Shown here: in pieces, positions 25,615 through 35,781 of the stretch
Layout: every line of letters begins with the position of its first letter
Position numbering within the stretch: position 1 is the stretch's first letter
Assembly: GCA_002395155.1 (NCBI GenBank)
Contig: DGWD01000042.1
Location: forward strand, 150,130-214,129
DNA length: 64,000 bases
Source: Treponema sp. UBA4267
GTDB lineage: Bacteria; Spirochaetota; Spirochaetia; Treponematales; Treponemataceae
Reading direction: 5' to 3'
Program-made: the position numbers and the translations under genes
The notes under the pieces: generated by a model
Database searches by the model: none
What the model was told of the DNA's origin: nothing
The model's input: the letters and a program-made list of their open reading frames with translations, nothing else

Positions 25615-25691
25615 ATTGAGGGTTTATTACAAAACCCTCAAAACGGCGAAGTCAAGGCTTTAAGCGTGAGCGTACCTTGACTCGACGTATT
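25615..25691 (+). repeat. Dispersed double-hairpin element, copy B
   Basis: ATTGAGGGTTTATTAC, then AAAACCCTCA completing hairpin 1, then a long hairpin with arms GTCAAGG(C) and CCTTGAC, ending GACTCGACGTATT. It starts one base after the T run of the preceding terminator. Confidence 0.92.
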
Positions 25692-25730
25692 ACTACTTAG
25701 AATGATTCAGATTTTACTCAAAAAAAAATC

Positions 25731-28577
25731 TTACTCTGGCTTCAAATAAACTGAAACATAATTATCAACATTCAGATATTTTTTTGCAGCTTCCATAATA
25801 TTTTCTGCTGTAATCCACTCAACTTCCTTTTTCTTTTCATTTTTAGAAACCCACAAAGGTTCATAGGTGAATACTAATTCAGCATTAATTCTGTTCAACC
25901 ACCAGCCATTATCATAAATATTATTTTCACTACCGCGTTTTTCTGTTTCAATCAGCTTTTTAATATAAAGCTCACCAAGAGGCTGAGTTTGGAGCAATTT
26001 TATTTGATTAAGAACTTCATCTCTCAATTCTTCAGCACGAGCTGGTTCACATCCAAAAGAAATTTCAGTTCTATAATAACGCTCTGGATATCCATCGATA
26101 TAAGCATTTACACCAATACCATAAGAACCACTCTTATCTTCTCGAATAACTTCGCGTAAACGAATATCAAGAATAGTCTCCAGATAAGAAATAATCTTAG
26201 TTTCTTTAAAGGATTTTTCTATATCATCCTGGGCAGGCAATTCACCACCAAAACAAAGGTACACTCGTCCCTTATCTTCCTTACCTTTCTTTACAGTTTC
26301 ATTTATTTTTCCTTTAGGGAAATCATAATATTTATAAACAGTTTCTTCCCTATCTTTTGAAGTTTTCAAATTACCAAGATAGTACTGACAAAGCTCAATA
26401 AGTTTTCCTTCATCAAAATCACCAACAAATACATAAGTAAAGTCAGCAGGATTTCCATAACGTTCCTTGAAAACCTTTTCAGCTTTTTTTGCATCCATTT
26501 TTGAAACAAAATTCAAATCGAATGGTGCATGGTAAATATCATTCTTTCCGTAAATTATTTCTTTAATCTTATCTGAGAAAATATCATTTGGTGCATTTCC
26601 ATGACTACTAGCAGCCTCTTTAAGCTGGTGAATAACTGTATTCCATGCATCATCATTAAATTTAACCTGACTAAAGAAAAGGTTGAGCATCTGTAAAAGT
26701 TCTTCTGAATAATTACTAGAACATGCTGTTGAAAAATATTCAGAAGTATTTTGTATATCAAAATTAAATCTAATCTGCTTTGAAGAAATTTCTTTCACCA
26801 GCTGATTATATGTAAGACTTTCAAAGCCTGAATACATTGCGTAAGATAAAGCAACCGAAGCTGATGGAACATCTTCTTCTGCCACCTGGTAAAGTCCACC
26901 CTTACTGAAAACATTCATATAAAAGAAGTTCTTCTCAAAATCAGTTTTCTTGGTCAAAATCTTAATTCCGTTTTCAAGAAGATATTCCTTCATACCCAGT
27001 TCTTTTATCTGCTTTTTAGAAACTATTTTTGCCTTATTTGCAGGACGTTTCATCAAACCGTTAGAAGAATCATCCTCATAAGCTGCAAGTCCACTACCCT
27101 TGTAATTTTTCCACAGTGACATAATTTCTGCTTCAGAAGGTAATTTTTCACTTGGATTGCAGGCAATGAACATTAAAGAACCTCTGTTTCCCAAAGCCTT
27201 TTTTGCGGCTGCATTTACATCTTCAATTGTGATAGCAGGAATTATTCTTTTATAAATCTTAAGATAATCTTCCTCCGAAGTCTGAACTTTTCCAACAATG
27301 GCAGAATAAACCAGTCTATCAGCATAATTAACGTTTTCGACTTTATCCTTATTCTGGTAAGACAATTCCTGAGAAGATAAATAACCCGCTTTTACTCTTT
27401 CAACTTCTGATTCAGTAACACCAAAATCAATGAATCTGTCAGTTTCATCAAAGAACTGTTTCAAAGCCTGTGTAAATTGTCCAGATTTTGGATAAACTCC
27501 CAGATAGTTATGAGCAGAAGTATTTGTAAGAGATATTTCATTTGCACCTGCCGCCAGCCAAGGACTTTCTGCTTTTGCTGAAATTTCGTTCATACGAACT
27601 TCAAAAATCTTAGCGGCAATTTCTTTTGCAATCTCTTCCTTCAGTTCCTTTTCTGTTTCAATAATTTTGTAATCCTTTTCTTGTTCAAACATAAATACCT
27701 GTGTATAAGGCATTTCTTTATCAACTAAAATGCTAATCTTCTTTTCTGTAGGATAAGGAACACTAAAGTTTGGACGTGTAATTTTTTCTTCCGAAGCTGG
27801 AATCTGACCCATTATCTTTTTAATCGAAGCTTCCATTTTTGAAGTTTCTAAATCACCAACAACTACTACCGACATTAATTCTGGTCTATACCACTTTTTA
27901 TAAAAATCAAGGACTCGATCACGGCTGATATTTTTGACTATATTCATATCCCCAATAGGACGTCGATTTTCATAAACAGAATCATGCAAAAGGAGTTTTA
28001 TCTGTTTTTCAGATAATCTTTCCTGAAAGCCTTGGCCAAGACGCCACTCTTCAGTTACAACTCCACGTTCTTTATCAAGCTCTTCCTGTGAAAAAGTTAC
28101 CGCACAAGCCCAGTCATGCAAAATCATCATTGCAGTATTCAAAATTTCTGGATCGTCTGCCGGAATTTCAAGTTTATAAACAGTTTCTTCAAAAGAGGTG
28201 TAAGCATTCAAGTCAGAACCAAAATTCATACCAATTTTTTCAAAATAATCTACAATTGCAGATTTTTCGAAATGCTCAGTTCCATTAAAACACATATGTT
28301 CAATTAAATGAGCAATACCCTTCTGGTCTTCTTCCTCCATACAAGAACCTGCTTTTACAACAAGTCTAAGAGTAATTCTGTTAGCAGGAATTGAATTTTT
28401 ACGAATATAATAAGTCATTCCATTATCAAGACTGCCAAGTTTATACTTAGAATCCCATTTTAATGCTGCATCTGTATTAGAATTTGATGATGTAGATGCA
28501 CATCCAACAAAAGAAAGGTTTATTACTAAAAAAATAGCAATAAAAACCAAAGTAAAATGATTAAGAAACTTTTTCAT
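25731..28577 (-). CDS. M16-family zinc metallopeptidase lipoprotein (pitrilysin-like)
   Basis: The protein is 948 residues with a lipoprotein signal ending LSFVGC, so membrane-anchored. The inverted zinc motif is HLIEHMCFNG (H-x-x-E-H, about residues 90-94), with a downstream Glu in the usual EEWR region. Two M16 halves are visible (active about 45-470; inactive about 520-948, with NGIKILTKKTDFEKNFFYM opening the second). Length and architecture fit the PqqL/periplasmic M16 group. It probably degrades peptides in the periplasm. A TATAAT-like box and AGAGGG site precede it. Confidence 0.9.
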   Translation of the reverse strand: MKKFLNHFTLVFIAIFLVINLSFVGCASTSSNSNTDAALKWDSKYKLGSLDNGMTYYIRKNSIPANRITLRLVVKAGSCMEEEDQKGIAHLIEHMCFNGTEHFEKSAIVDYFEKIGMNFGSDLNAYTSFEETVYKLEIPADDPEILNTAMMILHDWACAVTFSQEELDKERGVVTEEWRLGQGFQERLSEKQIKLLLHDSVYENRRPIGDMNIVKNISRDRVLDFYKKWYRPELMSVVVVGDLETSKMEASIKKIMGQIPASEEKITRPNFSVPYPTEKKISILVDKEMPYTQVFMFEQEKDYKIIETEKELKEEIAKEIAAKIFEVRMNEISAKAESPWLAAGANEISLTNTSAHNYLGVYPKSGQFTQALKQFFDETDRFIDFGVTESEVERVKAGYLSSQELSYQNKDKVENVNYADRLVYSAIVGKVQTSEEDYLKIYKRIIPAITIEDVNAAAKKALGNRGSLMFIACNPSEKLPSEAEIMSLWKNYKGSGLAAYEDDSSNGLMKRPANKAKIVSKKQIKELGMKEYLLENGIKILTKKTDFEKNFFYMNVFSKGGLYQVAEEDVPSASVALSYAMYSGFESLTYNQLVKEISSKQIRFNFDIQNTSEYFSTACSSNYSEELLQMLNLFFSQVKFNDDAWNTVIHQLKEAASSHGNAPNDIFSDKIKEIIYGKNDIYHAPFDLNFVSKMDAKKAEKVFKERYGNPADFTYVFVGDFDEGKLIELCQYYLGNLKTSKDREETVYKYYDFPKGKINETVKKGKEDKGRVYLCFGGELPAQDDIEKSFKETKIISYLETILDIRLREVIREDKSGSYGIGVNAYIDGYPERYYRTEISFGCEPARAEELRDEVLNQIKLLQTQPLGELYIKKLIETEKRGSENNIYDNGWWLNRINAELVFTYEPLWVSKNEKKKEVEWITAENIMEAAKKYLNVDNYVSVYLKPE

Positions 28578-28687
28578 TTAAACCCTCTAATAATTTTTTA
28601 TTATTATACTTATTTGTATAAATCATTTTCTACTAAATAAAAGTAATTTAGGTAAAAAAAATTACAGATTAATTTGTGTTAAAATAA

Positions 28688-28733
28688 AAAAAACGAGACT
28701 TATGAAAATTAAATCTCCATAAATCTCGTTTTC
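28688..28733. terminator. Terminator of the liv operon
   Basis: Arms AAAACGAGA and TCTCGTTTT with a partly paired extension and A/T tracts on both sides. It lies 30-80 bases beyond the stop of the CBS-ACT gene. Confidence 0.75.
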
Positions 28734-28764
28734 TCTTATCAAATCTTATTTTAAAGAAAGATTA

Positions 28765-29406
28765 TTATACTTCACGAATATCTTCAACTTTTCCACAAGT
28801 TTCGCAAATTGTATAAAAGGTATCAAGTTTAATTCCTGCAACCTTAATTGTAACCTTACGGTCCTTTGGATTTTCAGCATCTGTTGTAATACAGGTGATG
28901 ATGTTTCCATTTGCTTCTGCAATCTTCTGTGTAAACTTACCTAAAGCACCCGCTGTATCCTGCATAGTAACAACAGCTCTTACACTTGGTAAGTCATAAT
29001 TGAACATATTAATAAACATCTTGAACAAATCGCTGTCGGTAATAATTCCAACCAACAATTTATCCTTCATAACTGGAAGACAACCAAAATCTCCATCAGA
29101 CATAATTTTAGCTGCAGCTTCTACAGTTTCTGTTTCCTGAACTGTAAAAACCTTTCGTACCATTGTTTTTTCAACAGTCAACTTGCTAAGCAAATAACTA
29201 AGTTCGTACATATCAAGAGTTGTTGCTTCACTTGGTGCTGCACGCTGTAAATCATTTGCGGTAATAATTCCAACCAGCGAACCGCTTTTATCTAAAACAG
29301 GCAATTTATTGATATTATTTTTCTTCATCAAATCATTTGCTTCTCTAATAGAAGCCTTAACATCAATAGTGATTGGATTTTTTGTCATTACGTCTCGAAC
29401 TAACAT
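28765..29406 (-). CDS. CBS-domain pair plus ACT-like domain protein
   Basis: The protein is 213 residues. Two CBS motifs, MLVRDVMTKNPITIDVKASI (about 1-60) and MVRKVFTVQETETVEAAAKI (about 80-138), are followed by an ACT-like C-terminus (VRAVVTMQDTAGALGKFTQK, about 142-213). The layout matches AcuB-like proteins. It is the last gene of the liv operon, 2 bases after livF. I infer that it senses an adenylate or amino acid and tunes branched-chain amino-acid uptake or metabolism. Confidence 0.8.
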   Translation of the reverse strand: MLVRDVMTKNPITIDVKASIREANDLMKKNNINKLPVLDKSGSLVGIITANDLQRAAPSEATTLDMYELSYLLSKLTVEKTMVRKVFTVQETETVEAAAKIMSDGDFGCLPVMKDKLLVGIITDSDLFKMFINMFNYDLPSVRAVVTMQDTAGALGKFTQKIAEANGNIITCITTDAENPKDRKVTIKVAGIKLDTFYTICETCGKVEDIREV

Positions 29407-29408
29407 TT

Positions 29409-30119
29409 TTAGCCTCCTAAATATGCCGAAATAACAGCCTTATCCGTAATCAAATCACTAGCTTTTCCAGTTTTAGTGATTTGGCCTGTTTCTAGTATAT
29501 ACGCTCTATTGGCAATTGACAAAGCTTTATATGCATTTTGTTCAACAAGAAGGATTGTAGTTCCACTGGAAGAAATTTTAGTAATGATATCGAATATTTC
29601 ATCCACCAGAATTGGGGCTAATCCCATAGAAGGTTCATCAAGTAACAATAATTTTGGCTTAGACATAAGTGCACGTGCCATAGCAAGCATCTGCTGTTCA
29701 CCACCAGACAAAGTTCCTGAAAGCTGGCTTAAACGTTCTTTCAAACGTGGGAATAATTCATAACACCATTCCATATCTTTTTTGATATTTTCTTTATCAC
29801 GTCTAAGATAAGCACCCATTTCAAGATTTTCTTTTACACTCATGTTAGCAAAAACACGACGTCCTTCTGGAACTTGAATAAGTCCCATCTGAACAATTTT
29901 ATCAGCAGGAAGAGAAGTAATATCAACTCCATCAAAAGTGATAGAACCACTTACCTTTTTAATCAGATTACTTACTGAATGTAATGTTGTTGTTTTTCCA
30001 GCTCCATTTGAACCGATAAGGGAAATAATTTCTCCTGCATCTACATCAAAAGAAATTCCTCTCAAAGCCTTAATAGCACCGTAAGAAACAACTAAATCTT
30101 TTACTTCAAGCATACTCAT
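29409..30119 (-). CDS. livF: Branched-chain amino acid ABC transporter ATPase LivF
   Basis: The protein is 236 residues. Walker A GSNGAGKTT, signature LSGGEQQMLAMARAL, Walker B LLLLDEPSMGLAP and the switch His region are all present. The PEGRRVFANMSVKENLEMGA segment is typical of LivF. The ATG shares one base with the livG stop. Cytoplasmic subunit of the LivKHMGF importer. Confidence 0.95.
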   Translation of the reverse strand: MSMLEVKDLVVSYGAIKALRGISFDVDAGEIISLIGSNGAGKTTTLHSVSNLIKKVSGSITFDGVDITSLPADKIVQMGLIQVPEGRRVFANMSVKENLEMGAYLRRDKENIKKDMEWCYELFPRLKERLSQLSGTLSGGEQQMLAMARALMSKPKLLLLDEPSMGLAPILVDEIFDIITKISSSGTTILLVEQNAYKALSIANRAYILETGQITKTGKASDLITDKAVISAYLGG

Positions 30120-30943
30120 TATTTGTCACCTCCAGCAGTCATCTGTTCATAACCAGAACCAAGATAAGCCTTAATAACAGTTGGATTTGACTGAATTTCT
30201 GCAGGAGTTCCGGCAGCAATTACAGAACCATAGTTCAAAACCATAAGTCGTTCACAAATACCCATTACCAGCTTCATATCATGTTCAATCAACAAAACTG
30301 TAAGATTAAATTCCTTTCTGATAAAGGCAATCATCTCCATCAATTCCTGTGTTTCCTGACCATTCATACCGGCAGCTGGTTCATCAAGAAGCAGAAGTTT
30401 TGGGCCAGAAGCAAGTGCACGACAAATTTCAAGTTTTCTCTGTTCACCATAAGGAAGATTTCTTGCTAATTCATCAATCTTGTTTTCCATATGGAACAAA
30501 CTTAAAAGGTGTAGTGCTTTTGCATCCATCATTTCTTCATCATTGCGGAATTTTTTTGTACGGAATTCTACATCCAAAGGATTAACGCCACGTGTTTGAT
30601 GAAGGGCAATTTTTATGTTATCGCGAACAGACATACCACCAAACAGACGGATATTCTGGAATGTTCGCGCAATACCAATTCTATTCAACTGTGCAGGCGA
30701 TTTTTTATTAATAACCTGTAAATTTCCTTTTTTATCAACAAAAGTGATTGTTCCAGATGTTGGTTTATAAACACCAGAAAGCATATTAAATACTGTAGTT
30801 TTACCAGCACCATTTGGACCAATCAAACCAATCAGTTCACCTTCATACAAATCAAGCGAAAAGTCTGATACAGCCTTAAGTCCACCAAAAACAATCGAAA
30901 TATCCTTTGCACGAAGGAGCAGTTCTCTCTTTTCTTCTGCCAT
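30119..30943 (-). CDS. livG: Branched-chain amino acid ABC transporter ATPase LivG
   Basis: The protein is 274 residues. Walker A GPNGAGKTT, signature LPYGEQRKLEICRAL, Walker B LLLLDEPAAGMN and the LivG-type GIARTFQNIRLFGGMSVRDN are present. Length (about 255-275) is normal. It overlaps its neighbours by one base on both sides (TAATG junctions), so it is tightly coupled in the operon. Confidence 0.95.
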   Translation of the reverse strand: MAEEKRELLLRAKDISIVFGGLKAVSDFSLDLYEGELIGLIGPNGAGKTTVFNMLSGVYKPTSGTITFVDKKGNLQVINKKSPAQLNRIGIARTFQNIRLFGGMSVRDNIKIALHQTRGVNPLDVEFRTKKFRNDEEMMDAKALHLLSLFHMENKIDELARNLPYGEQRKLEICRALASGPKLLLLDEPAAGMNGQETQELMEMIAFIRKEFNLTVLLIEHDMKLVMGICERLMVLNYGSVIAAGTPAEIQSNPTVIKAYLGSGYEQMTAGGDK

Positions 30944-31989
30944 TATTTTGCCTCCTTCTTAGCTGATTTTGAAAATAGATTTTTGAACCAGCGACCAATT
31001 GCCTTAAAGTAATCTGGAATCTTAAAGAAACAAAGTTCTGCAGTACCAAGTAATCCCTGTGGTCTAAAGAGCATCATCACAATTAGAATTAATGGATAAA
31101 TCAACAAGCGGTAATCTCTTAAGAAACGCAAAACTTCCTGGAGAATTGTAAGAACAAAAGCTGCAAAAATTGCCCCAGTAACAGAACCCATACCACCAAG
31201 AACGACATAAATTAAATCGTTTACAGAATTGTTAAAAGATGCCAGATCAGGCTTAACAAAACCAATTAAAGGTGCATACAAAGCTCCGCCAATTCCTCCA
31301 ATAAATGAAGCAATTACAAAACCAATCATCTTATAACGGAAAACTCCAACACCCGAAGAATTAGCAGCAATTTCATCTTCACGAACGGCCATTATTGCAC
31401 GTCCATAAGTTGAACGAAGGAAATTCTGAAGGAAGACTACAATCAATACTAAAACACCAATAACCGATGCATAGGCAATTGTTGCCCCCCATTCCAATGA
31501 TTCAGTAAAAATTGTTCCAAACTGAATACCATTTGGACCGCCTGTCCATGATTTTTGATTCAACAGAACAACACGAATAATTTCACCAAAAGCAAGTGTT
31601 ACAATTGCAAGGTAATCTCCTTCAAGTTTCAGAGTTGGGAAACCAATCAAAAATCCAAAAAGGGCTGCAATTAAACCTGCCAAAATAATACTTACAGGAA
31701 GTGGCAGATGAAGATTCTGAGTAAGAAGAATTACTGCATAAGCTCCGATTGCCTGGAAACCAGCCTGACCCAAACTAAGCTGACCTGTAATACCACAAAC
31801 TACGTTTACACTCAAAGCCATAATGGCATTTACACCAGCAAGTGTTATAACCTGAGCCCAGTAGGCATCAATACCAATTGGAAGATCATAAAAGAAAGAC
31901 TTTAATGTAATAAGTCCAGAAGGAATTAAAACACACGCAAGTCCAATTACTGTAAGAATAATTGTATTTCTAACAAACTTATTTTTCAT
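30943..31989 (-). CDS. livM: Branched-chain amino acid ABC transporter permease LivM
   Basis: The protein is 348 residues with about ten helices. GQLSLGQAGFQAIGAY and the loop EIIRVVLLNQKSWTGGPNGI are LivM hallmarks, as is AVREDEIAANSSGV in the EAA-like coupling loop. It lies 12 bases after livH and one base before livG. Inner-membrane half of the channel. Confidence 0.94.
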   Translation of the reverse strand: MKNKFVRNTIILTVIGLACVLIPSGLITLKSFFYDLPIGIDAYWAQVITLAGVNAIMALSVNVVCGITGQLSLGQAGFQAIGAYAVILLTQNLHLPLPVSIILAGLIAALFGFLIGFPTLKLEGDYLAIVTLAFGEIIRVVLLNQKSWTGGPNGIQFGTIFTESLEWGATIAYASVIGVLVLIVVFLQNFLRSTYGRAIMAVREDEIAANSSGVGVFRYKMIGFVIASFIGGIGGALYAPLIGFVKPDLASFNNSVNDLIYVVLGGMGSVTGAIFAAFVLTILQEVLRFLRDYRLLIYPLILIVMMLFRPQGLLGTAELCFFKIPDYFKAIGRWFKNLFSKSAKKEAK

Positions 31990-32001
31990 TTCTTATCCTC
32001 C

Positions 32002-32904
32002 TTAAACCTTAACAACTTTCTTCTTGCCTAAAAGTCCGGCAGGTTTTACAAGAAGGATTACAATTAAAATCAAATAAGAAATTGCATCTGCATACTGAGA
32101 TGAGATATAAGCCTTTGTCATTGTTTCAGCAATACCAAGAATTACACCACCAAGCATTGCTCCTGGAACAGAACCAATTCCACCAAGTACAGCGGCTACG
32201 AATGCTTTTAAGCCAGGAATGTATCCCATTGTTGGTTCAATCTGAGGATAAGCTGTAGCGTAAAGAACTCCACCAGCACCTGCAAGAATAGAACCAATAA
32301 CAAAAGTGATTGCAATAGTTCTGTTTACATTTATACCCATCAAACTAGAAGCACCTAAATCATAAGAAACGGCACGCATAGCCTTACCAGTTCTTGTATA
32401 ATTAATTACATAATTTAGAAGAACCATCAAAAGTGCAGAAGAAATAATTACAATCAACTGGATATTTGAAACAGAAATAATTCCTAAATTGTAAATGTGA
32501 GTATCCATTGTTGGGAACTGACGTGGATTTGGACCAACAAATGGAAGAACACGCATACCATTCTGTAAAATTAATTCCACTGCAATTGCTGTAATAAGTG
32601 AATTCAAACGTGGTGCATTTCTTAAAGGACGATAGGCACAGCGTTCAATTAAAAGGCTCAACAAAGAACAAACAATCATTGCACCAAGGAAGGCACAAGC
32701 AAGTCCCCAAGGTGTAGTTCCCATTGCCCTTAAAATAAAGTAACCGGTATAAGCACCAATCATCATAACATCGCCATGGGCAAAGTTAATCAACTTTACA
32801 ATACCGTAAACCATTGTATAGCCAAGAGCAATCAAAGCGTAAATACTACCCAATGAAAGTCCATTAACTAATTGCGTTAAAAAGGTATTCAATTTAACCT
32901 CCAA
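32002..32904 (-). CDS. livH: Branched-chain amino acid ABC transporter permease LivH
   Basis: The protein is 300 residues with eight or so helices. The motifs GLSLGSIYALIALGYTMVYG and NFAHGDVMMIGAY, and the C-terminal VAAVLGGIGSVPGAMLGG, are LivH signatures. An AAGGAGG-type purine site precedes the ATG. It is separated from livK by 129 bases that hold a terminator, probably to lower expression of permeases relative to the binding protein. Confidence 0.94.
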   Translation of the reverse strand: MEVKLNTFLTQLVNGLSLGSIYALIALGYTMVYGIVKLINFAHGDVMMIGAYTGYFILRAMGTTPWGLACAFLGAMIVCSLLSLLIERCAYRPLRNAPRLNSLITAIAVELILQNGMRVLPFVGPNPRQFPTMDTHIYNLGIISVSNIQLIVIISSALLMVLLNYVINYTRTGKAMRAVSYDLGASSLMGINVNRTIAITFVIGSILAGAGGVLYATAYPQIEPTMGYIPGLKAFVAAVLGGIGSVPGAMLGGVILGIAETMTKAYISSQYADAISYLILIVILLVKPAGLLGKKKVVKV

Positions 32905-32963
32905 CTTTATGTTTTACATAACTTTCAAATTTTTCGATATATTGTACAAAAAATCTGTTAAAT

Positions 32964-32996
32964 AAAAAAGGTGCATACTTTTTCAGCATGCACCCC
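32964..32996 (-). terminator. Intercistronic terminator between livK and livH
   Basis: On the minus strand: GGTGCATG, loop CTGAAAAAG, TATGCACC and six T. Partial termination here would favour the binding protein over the membrane subunits. Confidence 0.85.
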
Positions 32997-33033
32997 TTTG
33001 TACAATAAAGATAAATTAACTGATTTTAGAAAA

Positions 33034-34173
33034 TTAGTCTACGTTTACTGTAGCTGCATAAGCCTGTGAAAGCTTACCATTTTCTTTAATCATCTTAATC
33101 ATAACTGCAGATTTAATTGGGTTACGTTTTGAGTCAAACTTAATGTGACCTGTTACATAATCACCATCTGTTGCTTCAAGTGCATCACGAACCTTAGCTG
33201 CATCAGTTGTACCAGCCTTAACAATAGCATCTTTAAGCATGTACATTGCATCATAACCAAGAGTTGCAAATGCGTTTGGCTTAGCGTTGTATTTCTTTTC
33301 AAATGCACTTACAAATTTCTGTACAACTGGAGAGTCAGAGTCAGCTGCATAGTGATTTGAGTAGTATCCGTTAAGAACTTCATCACCAGCTACTTCTGTA
33401 AGACCATCCCAACCGTCTCCACCAACTAATGGAACTGTTACACCCTGAGCACGAAGCTGTTTTGAAATCAAAGAAACTGTTGAATAATAATCTGGAAGAT
33501 ATACAACATCAGGTTTAGCAGCCTTTACCTTTGTAATGATTGCGTTGAAATCTTTTTCACCAGTTGCATAAGATTCTTTTGCAACGATTTTTCCACCTAA
33601 TTTCTCAAATTCAGAAACAAAGTTTTCCATCAAACCTACAGAGTAGTCGTTTCCAATATCATAAAGGATAGCGGCTTTTTTAGCTCCAAGATTGTCAGCA
33701 GCAAATTTTCCACCAACACGACCCTGGAATGGATCTGTAAAACATGTACGGAAAATGTAATTTCCTGCATCTGTAACAGCAACTGCAGTAGCAGCTGGAG
33801 CGATCTGAACAACTTTATTTGCCTGAGCCTGGGCTGTAATAGCAATTGTACATCCAGAAGTTAAAGAACCAATAATAAGCTTTGTTCTATCTTTTGTTAC
33901 AAGTTTCTTGTAAGCACTAACTGACTTTGCAGCATCACCTTCGTCATCTTCACAAACGAATTCAACTGTCTGGCCCAAAATACCACCAGCAGCATTAATT
34001 TCTTCTACAGCAAGATCAATACCTTTCTTGCATTCAACACCGTAAACTGCTACAGCTCCTGAAAGAGGTGCAACACCACCTATTTTAATGGTCTTAGCTT
34101 TTTTAGCAGCAAATACTGAAGTTCCAGAAACCAAAACTAAAGAAGCAGCAATAACTGATTTAACTCTATTCAT
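33034..34173 (-). CDS. livK: Branched-chain amino acid ABC transporter substrate-binding protein
   Basis: The protein is 379 residues with a signal peptide MNRVKSVIAASLVLVSGTSV ending FAA. The mature part begins KTIKIGGVAPLSG, the usual type-I periplasmic binding fold of Leu/Ile/Val-binding proteins, with the conserved EINAAGGI and CVSA-like ligand segments. Its AGGAGG ribosome site is strong and it is the first gene of the operon. It collects amino acids in the periplasm; exact specificity cannot be read from the sequence. Confidence 0.92.
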   Translation of the reverse strand: MNRVKSVIAASLVLVSGTSVFAAKKAKTIKIGGVAPLSGAVAVYGVECKKGIDLAVEEINAAGGILGQTVEFVCEDDEGDAAKSVSAYKKLVTKDRTKLIIGSLTSGCTIAITAQAQANKVVQIAPAATAVAVTDAGNYIFRTCFTDPFQGRVGGKFAADNLGAKKAAILYDIGNDYSVGLMENFVSEFEKLGGKIVAKESYATGEKDFNAIITKVKAAKPDVVYLPDYYSTVSLISKQLRAQGVTVPLVGGDGWDGLTEVAGDEVLNGYYSNHYAADSDSPVVQKFVSAFEKKYNAKPNAFATLGYDAMYMLKDAIVKAGTTDAAKVRDALEATDGDYVTGHIKFDSKRNPIKSAVMIKMIKENGKLSQAYAATVNVD

Positions 34174-34258
34174 ACTATTCCTCCTTTTTTGAATATATGA
34201 ATTAATTTCAAAAAAAATAATAATGAATTTGTTTTTTTTGGTAAATAAGTCAGATTAA

Positions 34259-34283
34259 AAATCTTTAATATAATTAAAGATTT
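34259..34283 (-). terminator. AT-rich hairpin downstream of the 34323 MATE gene
   Basis: Perfect arms AAATCTTTAAT and ATTAAAGATTT with a 3-base loop, followed by T-rich sequence on the minus strand. It could terminate MATE transcription before the livK promoter. Confidence 0.45.
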
Positions 34284-34322
34284 AACAGTATTTTCCAAAA
34301 ATCATTTCAAAAATCTTAATAC

Positions 34323-35693
34323 TTAAGCAATAACCGGCTTAGAAAAGATTTTCTTCCAGTAAATTAAAAACATAACTATCATTGTTGTAAAAGCAAGAAC
34401 ATCCGAAACAGGACCTGCCCAGAGAACTCCTTCTACACCCATAAAAACAGGCAACAAAATAGTTACTGGCAGCTGGAAAATAATCTGCTTTGAAAGAGAC
34501 AAAATAGAAGCCTGAACAGGATATCCTAAAGCCTGGAAGAAAATACCGCTCATAATCTGAATGCCAACTGTAGGAATGAGCATAAGGTAAATTCTCATAC
34601 ACTTTATTGCGAACTCGTTATATAAATCACTTTCAGAACCAAAAATGCTGATAATTGCCATTGGTTTAAACTGAGCAAGGAAAAAAGCTACTGTACAAAT
34701 GATAGTTGAAAGAACTGCTACAAGTTTAAAAGTTTTCTTAACTCTATCATATTTACCGCTGCCATAATTATATCCAAAAATAGGCTGAGCACCTGCAGAA
34801 AGACCAATTACAATACTCATAATGATTGCAAAAGTCTTCATTGTAATTCCAAGCGTAGTAACAGGAATATCAGGACCATATTTACTCTGAGCACCATAAG
34901 TAACAAGAACATTATTTCTGGTAGCCATAGCCACAACTAAAGCCATCTGTGTAATAAAGCTTGAAATTCCAAGTTTAGAAACACGTGGAATATAAGAAAT
35001 ACTTTTTCTAAATACAAAACGATTCAAACTTACATTTTTCATTTTTTTAGAAAAGTAATAAATATTTAATACCGCATTTGCAAACTGACCTAAAATTGTA
35101 GCAAAAGCCGCACCCTTTACACCCCAGTGAAATATAAAAATAAAAATTGGGTCCAAAACTACATTGATGATTGTTCCTGCAAAAAGACCAATCATATTAA
35201 ATTTTGGATTTCCATCTGCACGAATAATACTTGCACCACCGGCACATACCGCACAAAATGGCAAGCCATAAGTAATAATTCGACCATAATCTTTTGCATA
35301 AGGAAGAATTGCTTCAGAAGCACCAAAAAGTTTACACAAAGGTTCAAGGAAAACTAAATAAAGAATTGTGATGATAATACCAATTCCTACAAAACCAATA
35401 ATTCCTGCTCCAGTACCGCGAGCAGCTTCATCTTCTTTTTTTTCACCAAGTTTCAAACTTAAAAAAGCAGCAGATCCATCACCAAAAAGCAGAGAAAACG
35501 CCATTGCAAATGTAGTCATTGGGAAAATTACAGTAGTTGCACCATTACCTAAATAACCAACACCCTGGCCAATAAATATTTGATCGACAATGTTATACAA
35601 CGAGTTTACAACCATTGAAATAATGCCTGGGATTGCAAACTTTGCCAAAAGTTTTCCAATTTTTTCTGTACCTAAAATATTTTCTTTTTCCAT
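34323..35693 (-). CDS. MATE-family efflux transporter (MepA-like)
   Basis: The protein is 456 residues. MEKENILGTEKIGKLLAKFA, IPGIISMVVNSLYNIVDQIF and IGQGVGYLGNGATTV are the hallmark entry of MepA-type MATE exporters, with 12 helices following. It is monocistronic, upstream of the liv operon with a hairpin between them. Third MATE gene of this window and of a different subgroup from the other two. Confidence 0.92.
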   Translation of the reverse strand: MEKENILGTEKIGKLLAKFAIPGIISMVVNSLYNIVDQIFIGQGVGYLGNGATTVIFPMTTFAMAFSLLFGDGSAAFLSLKLGEKKEDEAARGTGAGIIGFVGIGIIITILYLVFLEPLCKLFGASEAILPYAKDYGRIITYGLPFCAVCAGGASIIRADGNPKFNMIGLFAGTIINVVLDPIFIFIFHWGVKGAAFATILGQFANAVLNIYYFSKKMKNVSLNRFVFRKSISYIPRVSKLGISSFITQMALVVAMATRNNVLVTYGAQSKYGPDIPVTTLGITMKTFAIIMSIVIGLSAGAQPIFGYNYGSGKYDRVKKTFKLVAVLSTIICTVAFFLAQFKPMAIISIFGSESDLYNEFAIKCMRIYLMLIPTVGIQIMSGIFFQALGYPVQASILSLSKQIIFQLPVTILLPVFMGVEGVLWAGPVSDVLAFTTMIVMFLIYWKKIFSKPVIA

Positions 35694-35781
35694 AACATAG
35701 CAAATATAATGATATTAGGAAAAACTCGCAATTAGTGGAAAACTCTGATATTTTTTGTAATAACCTGCATTTTTCGGTTTT

